From Ciona intestinalis (Eukaryota > Chordata > Ascidiacea > Phlebobranchia > Cionidae), in the NCBI RefSeq assembly GCF_000224145.3, contig NC_020169.2, forward strand, positions 2,158,662-2,222,661: DNA of 64,000 nucleotides. Reading direction: 5' to 3'. The notes beneath the pieces are model-generated. The model had not been told where the DNA came from and did not search any database. It was given only the letters and a program-made list of their open reading frames with translations. The position numbers and the translations under genes are program-made. Each line of letters starts with the position of its first letter. Positions within the stretch are counted from its first letter, which is position 1. This document shows, piece after piece, positions 36,201 through 45,127 of this stretch.

Positions 36201-36333
36201 AACTCTCATAAGGAACATCATTTTTAACAGTATGATGTGACGAGAGTCGGTTTGAGGGAAGTTTTAATCTCGAACTTAAAATGAACTTCTTTTGTAAAGA
36301 AGAAACCGTGTTCAATTTCCAAATCAAACTCAT
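30286..36333 (-). CDS. sardh: Sarcosine dehydrogenase-type mitochondrial flavoprotein, 908 aa
   Basis: SARDH oxidatively demethylates sarcosine to glycine in the matrix and passes one-carbon units to folate. Exons: 36015-36333, 35774-35952, 35491-35670, 35115-35264, 34731-34907, 34498-34627, 33855-34032, 33470-33611, 33026-33244, 32356-32581, 32071-32218, 31778-31882, 31559-31707, 31218-31380, 30822-30929, 30286-30439. After a basic presequence come the FAD-binding [20 protein letters not shown] and SGTTWHTAG, whose His is the usual covalent flavin site. [21 protein letters not shown] and [20 protein letters not shown] follow, then the GCV_T-like folate half ([60 protein letters not shown]). 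Human SARDH is 918 aa. An in-frame ATG at 36402 is possible, but 36333 gives the better presequence. A related PDPR-type assignment fits less well. Confidence 0.91.
30462..30755 (-). mobile_element. tRNA-derived SINE, near full length
   Basis: (GAAT)n tail, GTGTCTTGCCCAAGGACACA, and head GGCGCGCTTACCAAATGTGC. It lies in the last SARDH intron. Confidence 0.8.
31926..32027 (+). mobile_element. SINE, 3' end
   Basis: AACTCGTAAGCTGGCACGAG through GGCCACGCGAGGATAAAGTA to an (ATTC)n tail. SARDH intron. Confidence 0.7.
34078..34375 (+). mobile_element. SINE, diverged full-length copy
   Basis: tRNA-like head with TCGTTAGCGCGC and GTTCAAGGC, then a diverged body and a GTAAGTTACTTCC-like end. SARDH intron. 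Confidence 0.65.
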
Positions 36334-36575
36334 GCTATATCTATTACAAGTGTACCTATAACTGTTTGATAAAATGATATTTAATGTAAGTCCGTTCTGC
36401 ACGATTACAAGTCCTCTAAAAAGTATTTACGTCTGAAAATAAGGATTTCATGTGTAACTACCTTAGATTCGTGGAAAGTAACTAAATGAACATTAATTTG
36501 CTACGTTTGCGTAAATCTGGGGCAAAATTTTCCCGCCACTGATTATGCCGATTTGGGAAAGTCCCGGGGAATTTT

Positions 36576-36598
36576 AAGTCGAATCGTAATGGAATAAG
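36576..36598 (+). repeat. Copy 1 of 23 bp dispersed unit AAGTCGAATCGTAATGGAAT
   Basis: The unit is followed by a TCCAAACAAAGGTACATACA tract that also follows copy 2. Copies 2 and 3 lie at 37895-37917 and 38123-38145. Confidence 0.7.
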
Positions 36599-37035
36599 GC
36601 ACAATATCCAAACAAAGGTACATACACATAGGTATATATATACATATATATATATATACGGTGTTATTGTTACCATCTACAAGGTCTACTGCATTGACTC
36701 ACTAAACTATTCAATATAGTAAAAGAATAAATTTACTCATTAAATGCGTAGCCTAGGGTACACTTGCTAAAACCTTCTTTCACAATCTCAAAGTAGAGAT
36801 ATGTATGCAACGATGCTGTATAGGCGCGCTTTTTCGTTTGCACAAAACAGGATGTTCTCTTTCCACCACGAAGGCTTGCACAACAATATGCAAATAAACT
36901 GCCAAAACTGCTCATTTTGTTGCTCGCTATTGTTTTTCTTGTGCATTCAGATTTCAATCCAAAACAATGCGACCATAGCCTTCTCAATACAGTAAAGGCC
37001 ATATATAAATATGTTTTTTTTTTGTGTGTGTGTTT

Positions 37036-37230
37036 GTCCCGTCTCCCCCCACCCTACTATTAAATATAGGGTGGGGGGAGACGGGACGTTTTTTATGAAT
37101 AATATCCAAGCATCTCATTTAAACAATTGACAATCTATCGGAAGCACAGTTTTATAGTTTATTAAATTGCTTGGTTTAATACCATAGGACAAGAAAATAA
37201 AATGGTGTCCAATCTTCCCCTCTCTACTTT
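37036..37230 (+). mobile_element. MITE terminus abutting a second MITE
   Basis: A lone right terminus (37036-37060) is followed within a few bases by a new left terminus and a degraded element running to about 37230. Two elements appear to share a TA-rich junction. Confidence 0.7.
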
Positions 37231-37894
37231 GGTAAGAATTTTCCCTACTTTTTAAAATTATTTATTGAGTATAGGCCTTGGTACAGTGTACTAAAAATGA
37301 CGTAAGCACGAGCGGAAACGGTAATTCGATGTGCTCTGTATCTTGAGAACTCTTACTGGTATGATGATCCGAATGACGAACACCTAAATAAAATAGCATA
37401 ACAAAAACAAACAAACAATAAAAGGCTGAAAGCAAAAAGTGTGACTACCAGATATGCGCTACTTTTTCGCACAGTACTATCGTTTCTAGTGACGATTATT
37501 TATTTCCTGCATATATACTCATTTGATCAAGTAAAACATATCGTTGCAAGTCATTTTAATTCAATTTAAACGGACAACTCGTATTATAAACTGTTACGAA
37601 TGTTATTATCGGATATACATTGTTTCTTCTTTAAAATATTGTTATTGTCGTGAAAGTTGGGTGGCGGACTTATTCTGATTTCCAGTTACCGCATAGATAG
37701 ATTCTATAAAACGCGCGACTGGACAGTGGATAAACTACGTCAACGTCAACGCATAGACTCATTAGACTGTAACATTTTAAGGTGTCTATGGTCAACGTCT
37801 ACGTCACTGCGACCCCGTAATAGGGAAATTCCCGCCAATACAATGTGGTGTTTTATCATAGAATACTAACTTACTAACTTACAGATAAGACTTT

Positions 37895-37973
37895 AAGTCG
37901 AATCGTAATGGAATAAGACAGAAAGTATGTATAATATAACTATATATATATCTAAACAAAGGTACATACACAT
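37895..37973 (+). repeat. Copy 2 of the 23 bp unit with its AT-rich tail
   Basis: Identical to copy 1 over the unit. It is followed by GTATGTATAATATAAC, shared with copy 3, and by CAAAGGTACATACACATAGG, shared with copy 1. Confidence 0.7.
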
Positions 37974-37994
37974 AGGAGAATTCTTGAACAAAAA

Positions 37995-38113
37995 ATTAAT
38001 CAGAGTTTAAATAGAAGAATGTAACTGTATCACATTTCATTATTTAATTAAAACGCTTTGGACTGTACTTTTTGAGATTCAATCATGTTTCGCATTTTTT
38101 TTGTAAAATATTT
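37995..38113 (+). repeat. Dispersed repeat, inverted partner at 44111-44230
   Basis: The segment containing ATAGAAGAATGTAACTGTAT and TCACATTTCATTATTTA recurs in reverse complement near 44.1 kb with a few mismatches. No coding capacity; the family is unknown. Confidence 0.65.
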
Positions 38114-38122
38114 ATTTCCTTT

Positions 38123-38188
38123 AAGTCGAATCGTAATGGAATAAGACACAAAGTATGTATAATATAACTATATATATCTAAACAAAGG
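38123..38188 (+). repeat. Copy 3 of the 23 bp unit with its AT-rich tail
   Basis: Same unit and the same GTATGTATAATATAAC tail as copy 2. It lies 182 bp before the PUDP start codon. Confidence 0.7.
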
Positions 38189-38369
38189 CTATGTTTTTTC
38201 TTTCTGTAGTAGTACTAGTAACTGTCACAAAATCATACTTTTTTAACCAAAACCATACGCACTTTTCTATTTACCGTAGTTACGCGATTTGTTATATTCC
38301 TATATAGGACAATCGTATTAGCTATTAAAAGTAGGTTGTAAATATTTAAGTAGAAAATAAACAGTAAAT

Positions 38370-39053
38370 ATGTTTAGTCATGTAACTCATGTTATATTTG
38401 ATATGGATGGACTTTTATTAAATACAGAGGATCTTTATACAGAAGCATTTCAAAACATATGCTCTGAATATGGAAAAGAGTATACCTGGTCAATTAAAAT
38501 GCATTGCATGGGACAAAAACCAGATGCTTCAGCCAAGTATACCATTGACCAATTAAATTTACCTTTGACAACAGAGCAGTGGAAAGAAAAACTTGGAAAA
38601 CAGTTGAACGTTGTGTTTTCTAGATCCAAACTTCTGCCTGGAGCCAAAAAACTAGTGAGCCATTTAAAATCTAAGGGAATACCGATTGCAATATGTTCCG
38701 GCTCTTCCAAGGCTGCATTTGTGGCTAAAACTTCTCACCATTCAGAGTTTTTCTCCCAGTTTGATCCCATTGTTCTTTGTGGGGATGACCCAGAAGTAAA
38801 GCATGGAAAACCACATCCAGATGCTTACAATGTGACAAACTCAAGATTCGCTTTTCCTCCTAATCCTAAAACAGTCCTAGTTTTTGAAGACGCACCGAAT
38901 GGTGTCATCGCTGGTGTGGAAGCGGGCATGCAAGTTGTGATGGTACCAGATCACAGAGTTCCAAATACGCTTACAGAAAAAGCAACTGTTGCCTTGAAAA
39001 GTTTAGAGGATTTCAAGCCAGAAGACTTTGGTCTTCCTGCGTATGATGAATAG
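38370..39053 (+). CDS. pudp: PUDP/HDHD1, pseudouridine-5'-phosphatase (HAD superfamily), 227 aa, intronless
   Basis: Cytosolic HAD hydrolase that removes phosphate from pseudouridine 5'-monophosphate. All four HAD motifs are present: nucleophile and acid in FDMDGLLLNTE (residues 9-19), motif II Ser in IAICSGSSK, motif III Lys in KHGKPHPD, and motif IV in VLVFEDAPNG. Length (human 228 aa) and the C-terminal EDFGLPAYDE-type ending match PUDP. The start is the first ATG of the frame. Every other gene here except TIMM29 has many introns. The gene lies between SARDH and an inverted broken SARDH copy, in opposite orientation to SARDH. AATAAA occurs at 39217-39222. Confidence 0.93.
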   Translation: MFSHVTHVIFDMDGLLLNTEDLYTEAFQNICSEYGKEYTWSIKMHCMGQKPDASAKYTIDQLNLPLTTEQWKEKLGKQLNVVFSRSKLLPGAKKLVSHLKSKGIPIAICSGSSKAAFVAKTSHHSEFFSQFDPIVLCGDDPEVKHGKPHPDAYNVTNSRFAFPPNPKTVLVFEDAPNGVIAGVEAGMQVVMVPDHRVPNTLTEKATVALKSLEDFKPEDFGLPAYDE

Positions 39054-39216
39054 TATTGCCTATTGCGCAAATCCTATAATGAACAATCTTGTGCAGTCGC
39101 AATCAATTTTTATCCAGTAGCCTACTCAGTAGTGTTAGTAGGCTAACGCATTACAATTTACAAATCTTAGTTTTAATGAAATTCTCTATTAGCCGAAAGT
39201 ACTAATTACATGCTGT

Positions 39217-39222
39217 AATAAA
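39217..39222 (+). terminator. pudp: Poly(A) signal of PUDP
   Basis: AATAAA lies 164 bp after the PUDP stop codon and about 90 bp before the start of the SARDH-derived copy. Confidence 0.55.
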
Positions 39223-39757
39223 ATTACTTAGGAAGGTAGATTTTTGCTTTTTTATTATTGCATGAGAAGTTCCTTGAAAATTTAAAAATAAGAACTTCCT
39301 TCAAACCACTCCTGTCACATCGAATTGTTAAAAATGATGTTCCTGGTACACCGGAAAAAAACTGAAAATTTAAAAAAGAAAAAAATACCAACTGAAGCAG
39401 ATGTAGTTGTCATAGGGGCTGGCAGTGTTGGATGCAGCACAGCTTATCATCTTTCTAAACTCGGTGCTGGAAAAGTTGTCATGCTTGAAAAAAGTCAAAT
39501 CACATCAGGAACAACTTGGCACACAGCAGGTTTTTATTTGATGTAAAACTTTCTTAATCGAGTTTTGTTTATCATGATGTTTAATATGAAGGTATATTGT
39601 GGAGCTTTAGACACAGTGAGTCTGAAACGATCATGCAACTTCAGACGAGGGATCTGATCAGTAAGATATTGCCCGAAGAAACAGATGAAGATGCAGGCTA
39701 GTTGGAGACAGGAACATTGAACTTAGCAAGAAAAAAACAATCATATTTCCTACAACA

Positions 39758-39985
39758 CGGGGGCTCTTTGCTGCTACCATTGTAAGCATATGTGTCCTTG
39801 GGCAAGACACTTAACAGCAATTGCTCCCAATGGTCACTAATGGGCTGTCCAAATTATCTGCCGTTTACATAAAATGAAAAATACTTGGTGACTCGTAAGC
39901 TGGCACGAGGTGTATGAAACAGAACACGTGTGTTATAACGACTGTAGTTTTCCTCGCAAACCACTGTGCCACCGCGCCGGACAAA
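39758..39985 (+). mobile_element. SINE with an inverted head at its 3' end
   Basis: The sense body (CTGCTACCATTG to ACGACTGTAG) is joined directly to a head in reverse orientation (AACCACTGTGCCACCGCGCC). It interrupts the broken SARDH copy. Confidence 0.7.
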
Positions 39986-40429
39986 CGTTTTTAAGTTATA
40001 GATCAGTTGGCATTTAAAAAGAATCCTGGCCATGACTCTTCTATGCAAATTTACCACCCATTGTTATATGTAACAGAATTGTCGGCTGACATTTATAGCC
40101 AAATTTTAATTTTCAAAATGTGTGCAGAACAAACAGTTAGTTAATGACCTAGCAAAATTTATCAAATTACTATCTCATGTTGTGTTTGTTATTAAACAAC
40201 TGTGTTTGTATTTCTATGTTTACAAACCTAGGACGTTTATTATAAGGTTATCCAAATTCCTTGCTTTATGCTATTAGCATACCAACATATTATGCATGGC
40301 TACATGTGTTACCTTTAGTAATGTCATAAAGTGTTTTATGTTTAGACCATTGAAAACTGCACAGTGAAGGGCATAACAAAGAAAGAAGATTACAACAGCC
40401 TAAAACAAAATTTCTATTGAGAAACTATG

Positions 40430-40555
40430 TAAGTGTCTCCGCTCTCGCCCAAAGGCAAAGTCACATACGCCCACAATGGTAGTAGCGATGAATCTTGAAT
40501 TTATAATCTCTTTGTTACACACAGGTGCGCTATCCACTTTACCACGGTGCCTGAA
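40430..40555 (-). mobile_element. SINE, 5' half
   Basis: CATACGCCCACAATGGTAG through to the head GCGCTATCCACTTTACCACG. It lies inside the broken SARDH copy. Confidence 0.65.
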
Positions 40556-40880
40556 TTAACCAAACACACTGCGTTGATAAAATTAAGAAATACTCAGTGG
40601 AAATTTAAAGTTAACCTTCAGGTAAGCTTCAGGGATCACATGTAATGTAACTTGCATTCGCTTTAAAAATAGAACTATTGGTTCTGGGTTAGGGTGTCAT
40701 TTGTTAGCGAGTTTTGATTTCAGATCCACTGCTCAAGTGGCCATGTTAACCAGATATTTGCACAGGTTATGGATAAGGTGCATAAGCATAATGGTTGCAT
40801 GGCAGGTTTCAGAGCAATGGAATCACTCAGCACTGAAGCAGGTGTTTAACTTGCTAGATTGAAATCTACCTTACTTTCCC

Positions 40881-41068
40881 CGCAGTGGTTAGCACACCTG
40901 TCTCTGTCCCAGAGGTTTAGGGTTCAAGGCTCGTCGCTGCTTACCCACCAAAATATTATGTGGTAACTTGTAAGCTGACATGAGGTATATAAAACAGAAC
41001 ATCTGTGTTATAACGACTGTGATTTCCAGCCACGTAAAGATAAAGCAAGTTACATTCAATTACTTTAG
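40881..41068 (+). mobile_element. SINE, internally deleted
   Basis: Clear tRNA-like head: A box GTGGTTAGCACACC, B box GGTTCAAGGCTC. Then a direct jump to the 3' part GGTAACTTGTAAGCTGACAT and the TTACATTCA end. Confidence 0.75.
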
Positions 41069-41323
41069 GTTGTGGTCTCACATCTAATATTATACCATAT
41101 TTGAGTCACCACAAAGGACAGATTTTTACTTCATGTTTGTGCAGACACATATGCGAATGATTGTAACCTTTCTACAGGTTTCAACTACTGGTCTTACTCA
41201 ACAATGCAAATATAAACCCTACAGAAGCACGTCTCACCCAATTTTGTTTACCATGTACAAACTAGAGCATAAACCCTGAAAGTAGATAAACCAAAAAGTT
41301 CATGCTTACTTTATTGTGCACAG

Positions 41324-41997
41324 GTTAGTAAATTGCGAAAGTAGAATATTATTGCAGTATAAAATCATATAGTAGGATAAGAGAAGATGGGACAACTTTT
41401 CATTCTATTTTCTCGTTCCATTTGGTAGTTACCAAAGAACATTCATAGAATTATAAAACCGTATGCTCACGACTTCCATTTATCATTGTTAATTGTTTAA
41501 AACGCGTTCAGGATATTTGAGTATATGAGTTTAAGGTATCCCGTCTTCCCCCACCCAACTATAGGCTACATGTTTATTAAAATTGTTTGGTGTTCCAAGT
41601 CTTCCATACAAACAATATTGAGAAATATATGAAAGTTATTCATTTCATGTGTTAGACAGAAAAGTTAGATAATAAGGCAGACACAAGCAAGATGTAAAGG
41701 AAAACCATTACCTATTACACAGTCATATGCAGCTATACACACTTAAGTCTTACCAAGTAGGCTAGTGGTAAATTATGTCAGGAGTGGAACTGTCCTGAAA
41801 ATTTGTTAATCGAATACAAAATGTGATCATATTCTCTGAGACTATTCTAAGCCAGTGTTTCATTTTTTCTGTGTTGAACCACTGTATGGTAAGGATAATT
41901 ATTTCTATTTTTACAAGATTTTTTGCTTATTTTGTTTGACACCAATGTAGTGAATTATATACAATAAAGCGTATTTGTATACATATAACAATTTGCT
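41324..41997. other. Intergenic sequence with one MITE
   Basis: Beyond the SARDH copy this holds a full MITE (41372-41563) and AT-rich sequence, including the 3' flank of the collectin-like gene. No supported coding frame. Confidence 0.4.
41372..41563 (-). mobile_element. MITE (Cimi-type), full length
   Basis: Starts AGTAGGATAAGAGAAGATGG and ends CTTCCCCCACCCAACTATA. Intergenic. Confidence 0.8.
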
Positions 41998-43664
41998 TTA
42001 TTCCACGACAGACGAACAGATGACATGGTTTCTGACCGTATCATAAGTATTATACATTCCTTTATTAGAGTTGCTCGGGCCATCCATTCTCACCTTCCAC
42101 ACCATTGCTGTCCTGCCATTTGATGGTAATGGAACAGAAAACCATTTAACATAAGCTATGCTGCCGTTGCTTTGTCGAACATTTCCGTTCTGTGTTAAAT
42201 GCATGAATGAAAAAATATATTACACTAATTTATCCTGCCTGACTTATACACCTATTTATTAGAACTTTATTTCTTGGCCCACTTTTCTGTTTGCTTTGTT
42301 AAATTAACCAGCCGTTTTATATGTTTAGGTTAACTTCCGCACGAACACTTTTAACAATATAGTAAGGTGGGGGAAGTTGGGACACCTTTTCATTCTATTT
42401 TCTTGTCCCATCTGGTGGTAAACAAGAAACATTTAAAAACATGTAAAGCTGTTTTTTCATGGCTCCCTTAGTACGTTGTTAATTGTTTAAACACGATTAG
42501 GATATTTGGATTTTATGTGCTAAAGGTCCGCCATTTTACTTCATCCCATTATATTTCTCGTTATGCTGTCCAGCAGCGTCACGCACAAAACAATAACGCA
42601 TGAACTCGTTTAGTTAACTGACAGAAAAAAGTCAAACAATTCCATACCTCATATACAGAGGCTAACCAAAAATCAACAGCGCTGATCCTTGTAACCCATG
42701 TCCTTTTCACGTAGTCGTTAACGATTCGATACATGTTCCTATCCACCATATCCAACAGAGTACCACCTCGAGTTTCGCAGTATCTTAAAGCATCAGCTTT
42801 TGTCATTCTCGGGCCATTTTTATATGGAAGCCAGATGCATCTGTCCCGGTAAACAACTCCGTGACCTTATCACGGAAAAAGGTAAATCACTTATAATATA
42901 GTAGGGTGGGGAAAGATGGGACACCTTTTACCTAAATTTTCTTGTCCCATTTAGTAGTATACAAAGAACAAACAAAGAATTATAAAACTATACCCTCACT
43001 ACTCCCATAGACAGTAGTTAATTGTTTAAAACACGATCAGGATATTTAGATATTATGTGCTAAAGGTGTCCTATCTTCCCCCACACTACTATATAGAATT
43101 GAGTTATAATATGGTGGAGTAAGACGGGATATATTTTTATTTTCTTACTAGTACCATTTGCTAGTAACCAAAATATTAACAGGATTATATAACCGTAGTC
43201 CCACGAATCTAAAAAGCGTTGTTAACGGTTAAAAACAAAATTATGAAATATGTGATACAGGTGCTAACGAAATTCTATCTTACCCCACAGTAAGCTGCTA
43301 AAGCAAAGTCGATAAAAATCACTATTTCCATGAAAAATCGCTATAATGTAGTTCTATTTTACTTACATATTTTCATTGGTGCGGTATAGTTTCTAATTGC
43401 ATTCAGCACTAATTGATTCACGGCATCCATATCAGCAACACCAGGTCGGCCGATTGGGCCGATTGGACCACTTAGACCCCTTGGCCCCATTTTGCCAGGG
43501 GGGCCACGAATACGGGTTAAATTTGAAGCTACATTTCCACCAGATGATAGAAATACTTCTGACATCGTCTTGCAAACCAAATACCGCCCGTCGTTCGAGG
43601 CGACTAAGTCGGCATAAAACAGAAGCGAAACGAAAATAACTAATTTTGATTTTATGAGCGACAT
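41998..43664 (-). CDS. Collagen-stalk / C-type lectin-like secreted protein (collectin-like), 235 aa
   Basis: Three exons in phase: 43367-43664, 42648-42865, 41998-42189. A signal peptide (LVIFVSLLFYADLVAS) is followed by about 75 residues that include seven Gly-X-Y triplets starting GPPGKMGPRGLSG. A short neck leads into a domain with a C-type-lectin pattern: CHGVVYRDRCIWLP, ALRYCETRGGTLLDM, VDFWLASVYE, NGSIAYVKW and a final HVICSS. The order of collagen stalk, neck and CTLD is that of collectins. The calcium-site motifs EPN/QPD and WND are absent, and one expected disulfide pair in the C-terminal half is not seen. Sugar binding of the usual kind is therefore doubtful. The gene sits among four MITEs. 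Placement in the CTLD superfamily is likely; a one-to-one orthologue is not recognised. Confidence 0.72.
42356..42552 (-). mobile_element. MITE (Cimi-type), right end degraded
   Basis: Left repeat GTAAGGTGGGGGAAGTTGGG is clear. It lies in the second intron of the collectin-like gene. Confidence 0.75.
42897..43094 (-). mobile_element. MITE (Cimi-type), full length
   Basis: Both repeats. It lies in the first intron of the collectin-like gene, 31 bp from the exon edge. Confidence 0.85.
43107..43290 (-). mobile_element. MITE (Cimi-type), strongly diverged
   Basis: Directly follows the previous copy. Ends are recognisable (GGTGGAGTAAGACGGGA and TATCTTACCCCAC), but the interior is degraded. Confidence 0.6.
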
Positions 43665-45127
43665 TTCGTGTCTGCTATATCAATCAGCTTTTCAGATATA
43701 TACTGTAAACTTGCGTGTCTTGCCCATATATAGCCTTTTCATTTCGTTGCCTAAGGGATATTTTTGAAGATAATTGGAAAAATGCTAAACAGTGTTTCCG
43801 TTGAAATAAACAGAAAATTCGCTCACACAAAACATCTCTTTGATTAACTTGCTGCACCGGCAATTTCCGTTGCCTGTAGGCAATTTTGCCAGAGACGAGA
43901 ATCTCACCAACCGTTATATCGCTTTACGTAATCATGCTGTTGAAGTACATGATTGTTTAAATCGATTCTGTCATTTATATTTGGGGAATCAAAACCAATG
44001 AATTGAACAAGGGTCTGTTGTTTAAATGTGAAACACAGCGAAATATGAAACTGGTTTTAAAATGTACTTAAATTATTCTTCGTATGGTTAAACGTTTAAA
44101 AAACTAAACAAATGTTTTACAAAAAATGCAAAACATGATTAAATCTCAAAATGTACAGCCTTTAACTAAATAATGAAATGTGATACAGTTACATTCTTCT
44201 ATTTAACATCTGATTAATATTTCGTTGCTTTTACAGCATTGTCAGTATTCCACTATGCGATATACTGTAGATATCAAAATTGCTTGAAATATTCGAAGTT
44301 TGCAATACCTTGATTAATTCAAATACATTTGTTGTATTTACATGCTGCTGGTGTCTGAAAAATGTAATTGCTTGAACTCACGAAAAAGTGGTTAAGTTTG
44401 TAAAACGAATTTAGATTATGTACATTCTGATTGCGATGGTTTATAGTTATACGAAAGCCTATATAGGTTTACAGTAAGTGCAATGATTGTGCTTTACGAT
44501 CGTTAATACCTGTTTGGTAAAGAAAACGAACAAGGGAAACAGAATATCTCACCAGAACAAAATGTTCTTTTACGACGCATGATTCTGGGTAAACGACATA
44601 TATCAAAATGTACAAGTAATTAGGTTGAAGCCTTTCACCGCAGTTGCTGCATACACACGATAAGTTAAAAGTTTAAACAAAAATATTTACAAAAAGATTA
44701 CCATGGGCCTTGTGGTACGAGCAAAAGTGTGGCAACACATGGAAACCGCAATTAATCAAGCTTGCGGCATAAGGCTGCTTATTGGAATAAATATGCTGAT
44801 TCAATTGCTTTATTTCGCCACGCACCAAATAGCCCATGAGCTTTCTATACAGTGACGTTAGATTGTATAAGGCACAAACATAGCACGATGCTGTTGTTGT
44901 GAACGAAGCAATAAAATATAAATACACACATGCTGTACAACGTGTATACAATTGAACCTATACAAAATATTTCCCATTTTGCAGAATAACATAATAAAGA
45001 GGTACACCGAGCCGATAATCTACAGTCTACACAAAGAAAGAATAAACGACAGAACTGTATAGCCGACTATATTACTACAAATCTGTATATAACACTGTGT
45101 TACAAATCCGATGATTTCTCAGTTGAT
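43665..45127. other. Intergenic region, no gene recognised
   Basis: It contains the upstream flank of the collectin-like gene, the inverted copy (44111-44230) of the repeat at 37995, and the 3' flank of the large acidic-protein gene, including a minus-strand AATAAA (TTTATT at about 44809-44814). A 92-codon frame near 44673-44951 has no support beyond being open. Confidence 0.4.
44111..44230 (-). repeat. Inverted partner of the repeat at 37995-38113
   Basis: The reverse complement contains ATAGAAGAATGTAACTGTAT and TCACATTTCATTATTTAG, as in the 38 kb copy, with a few mismatches. Confidence 0.65.

Larger units (their letters stand above)
36334..38369. other. Divergent spacer between SARDH and PUDP with several repeats
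   Basis: No gene was recognised in these 2 kb. The stretch contains three copies of a 23 bp unit (36576, 37895, 38123) followed by similar AT-rich sequence, a TA microsatellite near 36637-36660, two abutting MITE pieces (37036-37230), and at 37995-38113 a repeat whose inverted copy lies near 44.1 kb. Promoters of both flanking genes must lie here, but no motif is convincing. Confidence 0.45.
39308..41323 (+). pseudogene. Broken inverted partial copy of SARDH
   Basis: Blocks match SARDH exons in order but on the opposite strand: exon 1 part (39308-39529) with its intron (39530-39591) kept nearly identical, exon 2 (39592-39745), start of exon 4 (40346-40410), exon 13 (40692-40841) and exon 14 (41178-41323). 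Exons 3, 5-12 and 15-16 were not found. Lesions include a 15 bp replacement in exon 1, a TGG to TAG change (39699-39701) in exon 2, and a shifted segment giving a TGA early in exon 13. SINE sequence lies between the blocks. Retained intron sequence means it arose by DNA duplication, not by reverse transcription. It cannot encode a working enzyme. Confidence 0.9.

Noticed and set aside
36482..36676. Open frame of 64 codons upstream of SARDH on the minus strand
   Set aside because: It runs through TA microsatellite and dispersed repeat sequence, with no splice context or family resemblance.
40881..40936. Possible tRNA gene
   Set aside because: A and B boxes are present, but the sequence continues into the SINE body and lacks a proper acceptor stem. 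It is the head of the SINE.
44673..44951. 92-codon minus-strand frame with hydrophobic start
   Set aside because: No splice partners, no family resemblance. It probably lies in the 3' flank of the acidic-protein gene.
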